From: Capitulum mitella
Lineage: Eukaryota > Arthropoda > Thecostraca > Pollicipedomorpha > Pollicipedidae
NCBI GenBank assembly: GCA_030062745.1
Contig: CP099848.1
Span: 6,069,685 to 6,133,684, forward strand
Direction of reading: 5' to 3'
Length of the DNA: 64,000 nt
Within the stretch, counting starts at the first letter, position 1; every line of letters starts with the position of its first letter. The translations under genes and the position numbers were made by a program. The notes beneath the pieces were generated by a model, which made no database searches, was not told the origin of the DNA, and was given only the letters and a program-made list of their open reading frames with translations. Below, piece by piece: positions 45,877 to 57,239 of the stretch.

Positions 45877-47096
45877 CCCGGACCGACTGGGAGTGCCAAA
45901 TAGGGCACCCCACTCGGTTTTTCTTCAGTAACTTTTGAGCCGTTTGAGTCAGCCGAACCAAGTTTTGGATACATGTTCATCGATCAGTGTTGCATATTTT
46001 GAAATCAAAACCACTTCCATGCTAGTTCAGGTGACTGGATATGACGTCACGAGTGAACCTTTGCATGCATGTTTCGCGCCTTGGACAGTGGCGTGAGCAT
46101 GTTCGTTTTACTTCAGACACGGTTCCCAAAAGGATATACGGCTGTGAAACATCAGCATTAGCGGTCATCCTAGGTCACATGCATGATGACATTTGGATTG
46201 ATTTGTGCTGTGGGTGATAGATGTGGTTGTCACTAACCTTCCCATCGTTCAAGCCTGACAAGTAAATCTATATCCGCCTCTTAGCAAGGTTCACCTAATG
46301 CAACATTAGGTCATGTCAGGTCACGTCATAGGTAGATGTCAAAACGAAATGAAATGCAACAGTGGAAGATCGTTCAGTAGCATCCGAGAGGAACTACATA
46401 TTGTTCCTAATCAGAAAAGGAAAAATGGCTAAAGGTCCTGACCTGGCTTGACTCCGAACCGATAAAGAGCAGGCAACATACATTTAATTATCACGATATG
46501 TGATTTCAGTTCTGCACTTAACGCAGTTACGAATCCCAGGGAGTAATTATTGTCCTTGGTCAGGAAGAGTAATGCAACCTTACCTGGCCCGACCTAGACT
46601 GACTTTGACAGGATGAAAACCAGGCAATGTAAGACCGATAATCGGAAGGTTCCACTTCCATCCTTTTTGTCAAGTGGATCAAAACGGCTACGAGTAGGTA
46701 TCGATCTTTGGCATGTAAAGTAAGACCAATATTTTACCTGACCTCGGATGACCTTGACCCGACATTTTTAGCATTTTGGCATGCCTCTGATGCATAAGTT
46801 TGTGACCTTTCGTTTGATGCCCAGTTGAAGGTTCTGGGACCAATATTGTCAGTGATATGATGTGCAAACCGATGTTACGTTCTCCGACGTCGGATCATGC
46901 GTTTTACGCGACTTGTTACGTCATCAGTCAAGTGACCAGGGCAAACACAATATTTTCTGAATCGAAAGATTCGAGGCTATCGATTGGTGGTAGACCGATT
47001 CAGATCCGACGGTTAGATCCTAAGATAACAGGGGGTTGCCATTTTTTGACAACCACAGGCGGTCGCGGATATTAAAACATGCCAGGCGGTGCCGGG
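45877..47096 (-). mobile_element. TT3 element, copy 2, reverse orientation
   Basis: The ends CCCGGACCGACTGG and CCAGGCGGTGCCGGG lie between TCAA (45873-45876) and TTAC (47097-47100), both one base from TTAA. The 1220-bp body is the reverse complement of the TT3 copy at 12585. It keeps about 200 bp of interior that copy 1 has lost or replaced, and it lacks the captured terminus. TGACCT words are abundant (46310, 46740). No coding frame is present. Confidence 0.7.
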
Positions 47097-47100
47097 TTAC

Positions 47101-49510
47101 GGCGAAACATTTCACACCAATATATCATTAGGCTTATGTTCGAAAACCTGCATGACTAACAAATCTTCTTAGTCCCGACTCCCTGTCCATTCGTCTAGCG
47201 TATGCCGACAAAGCACTTACTACGGAGCAGAAGTGAAATTTGTCCCAAAATGATTGCGGGCACACATGCCAGTTTGAGCCCAGAGGTCTCCTGCGACATG
47301 CTTTCGCCAATGACGACGTAGAAAAAAGTACTTCAAAGAAGTTAATGACTTGCTAATTTCGTCTTTCACCACGCGACGTAGGATGCGTCGTACCCTTTTA
47401 CCGGAGTCGCGGCAGCTCCGTAAAATTTTGCCGTCAAGGACTATTCCTCAGTTTCGTAGGAAGTCAATTTGTTGTTTAACAGTGAAATACGGAGCTGATA
47501 AGCTGACAATATTATTCGAGGAATTTTCAGTCAAGACATACATTTAGTTACAGCCTGCAAAAATAAAACAAGCTGCCTGGTACATTGCAGCAGCTCGTAG
47601 CTCCTGCAGTTGACCGACAGACGCCGATCGTTGCAGTCATAATAAAATTTCGGCCGACAGATGTCATAACTGCTTTTTTGCGTTGGTTGCTCGTCTATAA
47701 TCCCACCACCAGTATTCCAAATCTCCATACTTGGTTGGGAAATGGCACTCAATGCAAAATAGTTATCCATTCTCACCTGTTAATTTTACACTTAATCTTA
47801 CACTTCTTTACCTGTGATTTTGCTACTGCGTCCTTCTGGACCATATTTCACACCTTTTTTCATTGTTATGTCAGCAATTTTGCAACTGCGTTTCCTTATA
47901 CACTTTGAACAATGTTTTCCACTTTTATTCTACTCTTTGCAGCATTCTGCACTCCGACACCCAAGCCCAAGATACATTCTGAGACACCGCCGACCACCCG
48001 AACTACCAGCATTTCCAGCTAGGTATGAGTGGACAGCCCTCTTCCCCATGGCCAGCCATTTGCCCCTTGCATAATGCGCACATGTACTTTATTTACTTCA
48101 TCACCTTTTAGTTTCAGCGTGGTTGCGATACACGCAGTTTTCAGGTCCGGCCGCCCTTAGCCTTGTCCAGCTTCTTGTACAGGACCCCTCTCCCGCACCC
48201 AGGCCGACGGCGGGGGGAGGGGTCAGTTAGCCCCAGTGGGGATCGGAGCTTTATGTATCAACATTTATGCATGTCCAATGGTTGTCTGTGTTGTGATTGA
48301 GTCAGCAATTGCTTCGTACAACAGGCAACGCGCTGGGGGGGGGAGGCCTGTATAGAAAAGATTTCGCAGTCGTCTCTGATCTCCTTCGGTATCTGCATCG
48401 TGGTGCGGCTCACCTGCATTCGTCTCAAAATCTGCCTGTCGTTGCATTTATATTACAGAGGACACACAATCGCACACACGCGTGCCACAGTACACAAAGA
48501 CAGTGTATTTACACAATTAAATGTTAAGACTATGATCATGCCGGATATAACCCTTAATAAATGACAACCCCTGAACCCTAATGAACGTTACCTCGCATCG
48601 TAGCCAAGGAACGCACGACTTTTTACAGCTCCGTGGGACACCTGGAAATAGAACTAAAAGTTCTGGCGGAAGGACAATGACCCAAGCAGTGCCAATTGTT
48701 TCACAACACGACACAACACGCATACGCTATCCAGGGGACTGCGTGTCAGGTGGCCAGCACCTTGCCTCACCGGCGCACCTACATTATAGCTACACTGGTG
48801 TCAGTCATCATCACGGCCTGCTTCTCCCAGCTTCGAGCTGCTGGCGGCTTGTTGGTAGTCATTCGCTAACTTTTAAATATGCAAATTTACGTTGTTCCTC
48901 AGTAAAAGGCACTCTCCGGTAGCATCATTCAAGAAACATGACTGAATCAGTTGCTCTAACCTCCCCTTTATAATGTGGCAAGCATCTCAGTCCCCGATTC
49001 AGGCAGCCAAGTTGTCTTGGTAGTTCTCTTTTTAACCAATGTGGAGAATGAAACGCTAGAAGGGGAAATTTATATTTTCATTCAAAGAAGGGAAATTTAT
49101 ATTTCCATTCAAAAGAAAAAAAAACTAAAAGGGCCTAAACCATTTTGTTTCAACGAGACATCTCTTTAAACTGAGATAAACATAGAAAACAAACTCGCTC
49201 CAGCTGCCACAGTAACAGATCAACACCACTGACTGCAACCAAGGAATACAAATCGTAAATCACAAGCATTCTCAGGATTTTTTTGCATTTCTAATCTCTT
49301 TGGTCATACCCATCTTCGCGGAATAAGAGTAATGACCTTATCCTTTCCTCTTCTTTTCTGCTCTTGCCAAAAGCTAATTTCTGTTCACTTGTGCCACAAC
49401 AGCACCTTGTTTTGCTACATGACAAATTTCAACCACACTCAGTTTGTCCGAAATGGCAACAAATCACAAATCTACCAAATACATAAAGATATTACTTGTG
49501 TAAGTCCTTC
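47101..49510. other. Unassigned non-coding stretch
   Basis: No gene is recognised. Frames are 113 codons or shorter. A run of nine Gs near 48336-48344 is the only notable local feature. Confidence 0.45.
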
Positions 49511-49511
49511 T

Positions 49512-49550
49512 GGCAATCTGTGGAATGCGTCCATTACATTTGGACAATGA
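49512..49550 (+). repeat. Diverged third copy of the palindrome arm
   Basis: CAATCTGTGGAATGCGTCCATTAC and the following bases resemble the arm at 49710-49737 in the same orientation, about 190 bases upstream. Confidence 0.5.
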
Positions 49551-49619
49551 AAAAATATACAGTGTAACTGAGGTTATAGTTTTTCGTACCATCCAAAAGG
49601 CAGACATTTGCCTTTGCCA

Positions 49620-49626
<7 letters not shown>

Positions 49627-49673
<47 letters not shown>
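49627..49673. repeat. (TA)n microsatellite
   Basis: Forty-seven bases of uninterrupted TA lie directly before the left arm of a long palindrome. Confidence 0.95.
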
Positions 49674-49675
<2 letters not shown>

Positions 49676-49680
49676 AGTAC

Positions 49681-49860
49681 AAGTAGAAGAACAAATGCTC
49701 AAGCATCTGTGGCATGCGCTCATTATATGGTAGCAATGATTTATAGATATATATAGATATATACATATATATACACACATATATATATATCTATGTATAT
49801 ATCATTGCCACCATATAATGGGCGCATGCCACAGATGCTTGAGCATTTGTTCTTGTACTC
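49681..49860. repeat. Long palindrome, 60-bp arms
   Basis: Bases 49681-49740 and 49801-49860 are inverted copies with about four mismatches, separated by 60 bases of TATATC/TATACA sequence that is itself largely self-complementary. The whole 180 bases can fold into one hairpin. Each arm contains CAAGCATCTGTGGCATGCGC or its complement. Confidence 0.88.
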
Positions 49861-49864
49861 AATT

Positions 49865-52525
49865 CAAAACCTGAAGTATAAACATTTTTGAATGTTTCCA
49901 GAAAATGACTGTCTCCATGGCAAGATGCAGTTCTGAAGTATACATTAACTTATGATGTATTGTGACGTATTTACAAACTAAAGATGTTGATTTAGAATCG
50001 CATTTTTGTAACGCATTAAAACCTGTACTCAAAAAGGAAAATCCATACTCAGATAATGCCAAAAAAACAAAAGCTAAAATTCCAACCCTGTGTGCTACAT
50101 AGTTTAAATACAAAGCTGTGGTGAAAAAGTAATATCACATTTAAGCACATGCCTAAGTCAGTAATAACTTAGGCTAATTTGACAATAATCCCTTAACAGA
50201 ACAATTAAATGTAAAGCAGTATGCTAATAAGATATTCATAAGTTTCTGCAGGCACGGAAACTTCAGCCCAAAGGCAGCTGGTAATTGGTAACGGGCTGAA
50301 GATCAGCGTATTAACACTCAAAACATGATGGGCATAGTTACGCCAACGTCGAGAACTAGCGTTAAACGCATTTCAAAGTTAAAATTGCACATTAGCACCA
50401 ACAACCATAGCAACCAACAATCGACCATGGTCCATGCCAGAACCCATAGCCCATGGCAGCACTTAATTCAGGCACGAAGCAGACCTGTCCGGTTAGGTTA
50501 TCGACATGTTACGATACAAAAAAGGTTGAGTGAAATTTGCACAAACGGCAGGTTCAGCTTTTGTGACGATCCACGACAAAAAATCATTCCGATCCAACAC
50601 CGGTGCATGTCACAGCAGGTGCTAGAAGTGAAGGATGTTTTCCGGCTTTTATCAATGGGAAACCAATGACATTTCGTCAGAGCTTGAAAAAGCATATAGC
50701 AATAACTCGCGCAACAAGGGATTTAGGATCCCCGGCTGTAGAGGACTGCTAATGCACCTAAATACCTCAGGTATTTCTTCAACCTCATGCATGGCAACAC
50801 CTCATTCGAACAAGAAGCAGACCTGTCCAGTTGGGTCATGGACATATTATGAAGTTAATCGGTTTTCCGGTGCAACAGTCGGTAAAACCTTCAATCGGCG
50901 ACCAGATGACTGGGCAGGTTGACGAATTTATCGCTTTACATGGAGCAGGAGGCCACGGCATGGAGGCACAGTCACAGGTATGGTGCAGGCCGCAGAACCA
51001 TGTGAGAGACTTTGAACCTTGGCTTATTGTAGTCCACTCGTTGTACCGTGCTTCTCAACTCACTCCGTGTACCTATATTTCACGATGTAGCAATGGTGTG
51101 CGATGTCGCAATTGGCAAAGATTTTGAAACGTAAAAAAGGATGGGTATGCACAAAGAAAGCAACAGCGGTCAGATGACGGGTACTCGTAGAACTTACAAC
51201 AAAACGGACTCCTAATGATGCATAAACTCCAAACAGAACGCAAATTAGAAACGCAATCTGTCATCCCGCCCAGCTCACAAATGTACCTGGGTTTGACTAG
51301 GAGGCTCTCTCCTGGCCTCTGTTTAAACGTGATAATGATATAAACGTCAGCGGTTTTCACAAGAAAAAAAGGTTGTTTGTCAACACTCTAAATCATGCGT
51401 ATGTTTGCGGAGTCCACGTCAAAATGGTGAAATGTCAGGTTTTAGTAGAACAGACCATAGCTGAACAAGAGAGGAACGGGTTACGGCTTGGATTTTCGAA
51501 AGTCCTGAATCTCTCATCCAAATTACGCTTGAGATGCATTTAAATAATCCACGAGACGGCGCCACCGGCGCCACCGGCGTTGCATCTTCGCGAAGCGAAA
51601 TGAGCAGGAACCACTTGTGTGCCTCTCAAAGGCATTATGCTACGATTCAGCACTGTTTTTGTCTCGCATCTTCCTCAAATTACACTTCCACTACATGTGC
51701 ACATGTACTACATGTGCACAGCTAAATTAACTCGCACAGGGTCAGACAGGACCTTGCCACAAAACGGGGTGTACCGGAATCTACGACGGCCCCGACTTGC
51801 TTAAAATTGCTCGGAGCTTTTGCGCCACGAATATAAATATTACGCGGCAACTGCGCCTTAAACTGCCGCATGTTTACCGCAGTGAAAGAGAATCCAAGGC
51901 AAGTGACGTCGATTCCCGACGTTCTTTTTCCGAGGCACGCAAAAAATTACGACGTTGGTAACAAACGATGACGTAGATTCCGAGAAAAGAAGTGCGAAAG
52001 TGTCACTCTTTTTCAGCCCAGGAGACCTCCGTTCTTTCTATGCAACGCCATAGGCATAATATTAGCTTTCTGCGAAGTTTTGGATGTACCTACATCGCCA
52101 ACTAGTCTTTCAAGTTCCACCCATGCTGTGTATTAATCGAACACGACACGTCTGGCGTCACACCAGTGAAACGAGAGCATTTCCGCGATGCCGCAGTGTT
52201 CAGAGTGGACTGTGAAATACAGCCACGCTCCGGAAGCGAGCTATAGAGCAATGCAGATACGTGCCCAGAATAAGTACCAGACCGAAGCCGCCAGACGCGG
52301 TTAAAGGATTCATCCTGTTTAGTTCCGTCCTGCAAACAGCAGATCGACACAGACTCGCGAAAAACACTTCAGGAAAACCAATCAGTGGTCTTTCCGTTTA
52401 ATATTCTAAGGCATCTTTGTTTGCCTGGCGTTTCTATCCGGTATGCTCCCGTTTTTGCCGAAGACGGCTCTTTCATTCCAACATGGAGGCCACTTCAATC
52501 GCAAATGAAGCGGACTCCAAAGCTG
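49865..52525. other. Unassigned non-coding stretch
   Basis: No gene is recognised. Minor local repeats are GGCGCCACC repeated near 51556-51577 and TACATGTGCACATGTACTAC near 51692. Frames are 114 codons or shorter. Confidence 0.45.
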
Positions 52526-52534
52526 GCCAGAGCA

Positions 52535-52885
52535 ACGCTGCTGATAGACTGCGCTGAAAGACAACCGCCGCACCGGGCCGTGCGACCCCATCCTGCGCCG
52601 CCAGGACCGGGACCCGAAACAATGGCTGCCGACCAGCCCTGCTCCCGGAGTCGCTCGGCTCGGCTCGGCTCGCCACCGCAGGATGCCGCCGGTTTTCGGC
52701 GTCAGCCAGCCGCCCGCAGCCGTCTGAGATGATCGGAGCCGTCGGCGGGCCGTCTCCGTCGTCGAGCCCGACGGCCAGCTGTCGACGCCGCCTGCCGGAA
52801 GTGGCCGCCCGAAAACTGCGACCGGCAGCGCGACGGCCGCGACCCTCGAGGGATTTAATTGCCGTCAAGGGATCGCCGGAACTCT
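52535..52885. promoter_or_regulatory. CpG-rich island
   Basis: A CpG-rich block with GGCTCGGCTCGGCTCG (52654-52671) and many CCGCCG words. It ends in AT-richer sequence that includes CATAAATATCC near 52917. A 158-codon minus-strand frame crosses it but has no domain. A promoter is possible and unproven. Confidence 0.4.
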
Positions 52886-53002
52886 GCGACGTCCTCTCAT
52901 TGGACTGACAGGGCGCATAAATATCCACAATCGTCCGTGAAATGAGCACTAGGGCCCTCCAAGTCGAAAGTCTGACGGGCTATTGCGCAGACCCGCGGAC
53001 GC

Positions 53003-53195
53003 CAGACAGGACAGCGGATACCAGGCCGGACAGAGAACACATGGCCGGACAGAGGGCACCAGGCCGGACAGAGGACACCAGGCCGGACAGCGGACATCAG
53101 GCCGGACCAAGGACACCAGGCCAGAGAGAGGACATCAGACCGGACAGAGGACACCAGGCCGGACAGCGAACACCAGTCCGGACAGCGGACAAGCC
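53003..53195. repeat. 19-bp minisatellite, about 10 copies
   Basis: The unit CCGGACAGAGGACACCAGG recurs head to tail with few substitutions. The 19-base period gives repeating 19-residue peptides in every frame on both strands. The 80-90 codon frames here are therefore products of the repeat, not genes. Confidence 0.9.
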
Positions 53196-53225
53196 ATGTT
53201 CTTACGTAGATTAAGGCATTATTAA

Positions 53226-54442
53226 CTCGCCCCCGACTGGGGGGATAGTTGACCGACCCCCCTCAGGTTTTTTTCTGGGATTGCGAGAGAACAAACAAAC
53301 ACAGAGCCACAAACTTTGTGTACCTTTTGCTTGATCGGTTTTACACCTTGTGTCAAAGTTTCTACCTCAGGTTAGGTCAGGTGCCTGACCTAGGTCAGGT
53401 CAAGCGGTCCTATGTCCAAAAAAGTTCAGCCCCTTGTACCTTTTTCGGAAAACAAGATATCACAACAATACTTTCATGGATTAGTGATATTGGTAGATGC
53501 AACAAATCTGCTATCTCAGATTTTTCGGAATTTTCTGGGTCATTGGTCTAAGATCAAGCCCATTTATAATACATGTCGTCGTTTACTCGGAAATTGACGG
53601 AATATTTCATAACATATTTAGTGTTGAGTGCAGCAGACACCTAGTTACCGTCAATGGGCAAAGTATCAATGACTTCCAGCCATTGACCTGAGGTCAGGTC
53701 ACGAATAACTATAATGAGCCAAAATGTATCACCGTCAAAATCAGCGATGAATTACTCAGAATTGGTAGCAAATAGCAGAACTGGCTTGCACAGACGTAGG
53801 TAATACCAGGAACCTCAAAAAGTTTGAAAAAATAGCATATTTTGGAAATAAACAGGCTCTCGCGAATAAAGTTCCGCCAATTGAGTAGATTGGTAATTAA
53901 CGGATTTTTCCAAAATTTAAGCATGAAAAACCATCACAAGAATCACTAAGATCAATCAAATTTACATGGATAGGCCTTTTTGCGGAAATAAAGGAACGCT
54001 AAAATTAGCTCCCGTTAAATTCTTACTGCGTACAGCTGCCGCGCCCGCGAACAGCCGGCGCGAAAATTGCCGTGTCTTTAACTCAGCGTTTCAGCGTATA
54101 TATTAAACGAATCCGAGAAATTAGATGTGTATCGGCATTTGCGGACCTTTACCTGTGCGCTGGTGCTTTTACCTATGCGTTATTAGTCACAGCACTTGAG
54201 ATTCAGTACATTTCTCGGTCTCATGCAGTCGGCTATGACAAAACATATGTAGGACGTGAATTGCTTACATATTATCTAAAACTGAACAATGAGACCAGTT
54301 TCGAGCTCTACTTGTCACAAGCTTTCCAACGGTGTGCTTATTTTTTACCGTGCGATCAACCGTTCGTGCGTTAGAGGGGGGTGGCCAACTGCCCCTCCCC
54401 CCAGTCGGACATGATCGTAACCGACCGACGGTCGTGCGCGGG
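53226..54442 (+). mobile_element. TT2 element, uninterrupted copy (TTAA-flanked)
   Basis: TTAA at 53222-53225 and TTAA at 54443-54446 flank 1217 bp. The left end is CTCGCCCCCGACTGGGGGG, and the right end is CCCCCCAGTCGG, about 20 extra bases, then GTGCGCGGG. G-run/C-run blocks with GTTGACC and GGCCAACTGCC centres lie inside the ends. Half-site palindromes TGACCTAGGTCA and TGACCTGAGGTCAGGTCA lie near 53388-53400 and 53683-53700. This copy shows the unbroken target of the nested TT1 at 26746. No coding frame is present. Confidence 0.85.
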
Positions 54443-54449
54443 TTAAGCT

Positions 54450-54835
54450 GGGGAGGAGCATACGGATACTGACTGGGAATTAAAACGTCAAGCCCTGCAG
54501 CAACAGCACCCTAATGAAAACCAGGATCGGAGTGTAACATTAAAGTTAACTGGTTTAAAGTTCTTCGTTTATCTCTGATGATTTCGGAGCTGTGGGATTA
54601 GTGAGAGAGACTTGAGTGGAAAATCATTGGCGCCGGAAAAAAACAGGGCAGAGGGAGATGAGGAAATGCGGATCGGGCATGCAAAGACGAGAGACCGGAT
54701 TACAGACGTAACGGCGAAACACTACTCCAGAGGGTGAACTCCGGCGGCCCAGTTCATTCGAGAAGACCGGGGTCCTTTCCACCGACTTTATTCATCTCCA
54801 AGCTCTTTCCACCGACTTCATTCAGCTTCAGGCTA
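54450..54835. other. Unassigned non-coding stretch
   Basis: No gene is recognised. CTCTTTCCACCGACTT occurs twice, near 54772-54787 and 54803-54818, a short direct repeat. Confidence 0.4.
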
Positions 54836-54839
54836 AGCC

Positions 54840-55260
54840 GGCGCAATCGCCTCGGATTCCGGCTATTTATAGTCGAACTCGTCCCGGCTGCCGCTGCTCG
54901 CCAGTGAAGCGGCACGTTCCGGACCGTCCGCGCCTACGGACGACCCCGGCCTCGCACGCCGCCAGTCAGGGCGGCCGGGTGCCGCTGGCGGGGCCGGGCC
55001 GCGCTCTGTTTAGCGGAGCAGGGCGGCACGGTTTACAGCCGGGGCCGGCAGGCCGCGCGCCGTGCCTCCGGGCGCTGGCGGCGGCCCGCGGCGCCCTCCG
55101 GCCGCCGGCGTGTATTCGGCGGCCAAACAAGCAGCGCGGACGGCCGACGCCTCGGGGGCTTAGTTCGCTGCTCGCCGCTAGATGGCAGGGGTTGCAGCGA
55201 GTTCTGGCCGCAATAATGCAGCAAAGTGCACAGTGCCTGGTTCCCCGGGGACGCGGGTGA
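54840..55260. promoter_or_regulatory. CpG-rich island with TATA-like box
   Basis: GGCTATTTATAG at 54870-54881 is followed about 40 bases later by CGCCAGTGAAG and then by strongly GC- and CpG-rich DNA. A TATA-like word, an initiator-like CAGT and an island make a promoter reading on the plus strand plausible. The 118-codon frame is Arg/Gly/Ala-rich in both directions, so I do not call it coding. Confidence 0.42.
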
Positions 55261-55264
55261 TGGA

Positions 55265-56850
55265 CACTATTCCAGGCCTCATTAGTTCTGGACACCTACG
55301 ATAAATTTTCGGCGCGACGCTCCGATTACACACGACTTGCTCTCTCATTCGTGAAAAGTCGCATAGCGGCAGCGCAAAGGCGTGGGACCACCCGTGGTCA
55401 GCAACTTGCAAATCGAAAATGAAAGGAAGTGGAACAAATCAGCTCTAAAGTCGGCCAGAACGTCGTTCAAAATCAACCCTTTGTTGCATCGTTTAGGTCC
55501 ATTTTTATCCGCTTCAGTCTCGAATAGCGATTCCATCACCTTGGTGTAGAGCCAAATAGTTTGGCTTCCGAACTAAAAAAGACCGCATCCAAATTTCAAC
55601 AGTGGGTAGCTCAGGACAAGCGGATCCAGTGATGTTTAACAAACAGAAGAAAGAAGTTCCCGCTGCTGTTGATCAACGTTGCTATTGGGGTCAGCTATTC
55701 CACTCCTTCCCACGTGCTGCGAAGTGATGTAACAACACATCTGGTGTTTATCAGACATCAGGTTCTTCTATATGTGACGTCTGCTGGAGACCGCGCCTGC
55801 GGTCTGAAATACAGGAGAGGCGTCCAGAAAGACCCCGTTCATCTCTTTGACAAAATGCTGCCCATCCGTCTGAACGGAACACGAAACATACCTCATGATC
55901 AACGACGAATTAACAGCACGTTGTCTAAATAGGTTCACGCCAATAAAAGGTTTCATAACAACAGGCTACGCAGAGGGTAGTTTACGTTAAGGAGGTGCTA
56001 TACGTTATCAACGTTATCAGATACACCATTCGTTCAATGCTTCTCTTCCGCCGGGCGTGAATGATATCCGTCAGAAATCTGCACACCTACAACTAAATAG
56101 CGTGGGCAATAGCGAACGATTTTCTCCCGGGGAATAGAGAAAACCGCAGGAATAATGTCACTAATATTCCATATCACTACCAAGACGTTTTTTTATTCAT
56201 ACAAGTCACACCGTGGGGACGGTGGATGCTACTTCAACTAACAGGAAACAGCCACAACGTTTTCTGGAGGCTTATCTCGTAGCCACTGAGCACCAGATTA
56301 TAAAGTTATCACCATCACATGTTCACTCAGTTCTTTAAATTTCATACGCTCTCAAGCTCTTTTGTCCCGTAATTCTCGATAAAATGGTGTTTCCGCTCTT
56401 ACACTGTTGTCTGTTGGCGTTTTGACGATCCACTTATGAAAGTGATAAATATCCCGGGCGCGCATGATCTTTAAACAAATGATTTCGTGCATGCTAGCGT
56501 ACGGTTTTAGTATATGGCATGCACCATCTTGTTTAATTTCTAACGAGGCAAGAAAAACGATCGACAAGGTCAGAATACCCTACGCTTTTGAACAGAGGAA
56601 GGCAGGAAACACTTCATTCTCATCTTTTTTCCCGTCCTTTTGGATTATTATTTGTAAGTCGTCGAGATTTGACGTTGCAAGGAACGATTAAATTCCGGCG
56701 AAATGTTATGCAACATGCAGTAGTGCTGCCTTCTAATCTGGGGATATTGCGTACGTAAAAACATCGTGGAATCCTCCATAAATATAATCTAGAGATTTAT
56801 GTACTTCAGTGATGAATGGTTCATCCCACAATGCACTGGCTGTGTTCTGT
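55265..56850. other. Unassigned non-coding stretch
   Basis: No gene or repeat copy is recognised. Frames are 87 codons or shorter. Confidence 0.45.
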
Positions 56851-56856
56851 CATTAA

Positions 56857-57235
56857 CCTTATTCCCGTACCTATAACGCTAGAACGCATTCCCTTGCGGG
56901 GGCTTATTCTCGCCCACCCTGTGAGCTCGCGACAACCTCCGGCCGATTTGATTGCAAGAAACGGCAATCGATTCTCCGTGATATAATCTATATTTTTTAT
57001 GACACGAAGTTTTGAGAATCTAACAAGAGGCAAATATAGAGCAGGGTAAGGGTAAAGGGTCAGAAACGGGGGTTTTGTCTTGCTGTTACGCAATATTTAT
57101 GGACTGATGCTGAAGCAATTAGCATCAATCGAGAGCTTATCTATGGGACTTTTCCTTTTGGCCCATACGTTTGAAATTTTGAGAAAAAAATCAAAACGTT
57201 CATGGGACTTAGAAAATGGGACGATTAAAAAAGAA
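56857..57235 (+). mobile_element. TT1 element, 3'-truncated diverged copy
   Basis: TTAA at 56853-56856 is followed by CCTTATTCCCGT. The first 380 bases then follow TT1 in order: GCGGGGGC...CGCCCACCCTGTGAGCTCG, GAAACGGCAATCGATT, TATTTATGGACTGAT, AGCATCAATCGAGAG, GGGACTTTT, TTTGAAATTTTGAGAAAA. Similarity stops near GACGATTAAAA, and no right end was found. Confidence 0.7.
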
Positions 57236-57239
57236 AATT

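Noticed and set aside
53003..53195. CRISPR-like array
   Set aside because: The 19-bp units are directly adjacent with no unique spacers, so this is a minisatellite.
52942..53225. Repetitive 80-90 codon frames that look like a repeat protein
   Set aside because: They are translations of the 19-bp minisatellite, which is open in several frames on both strands.
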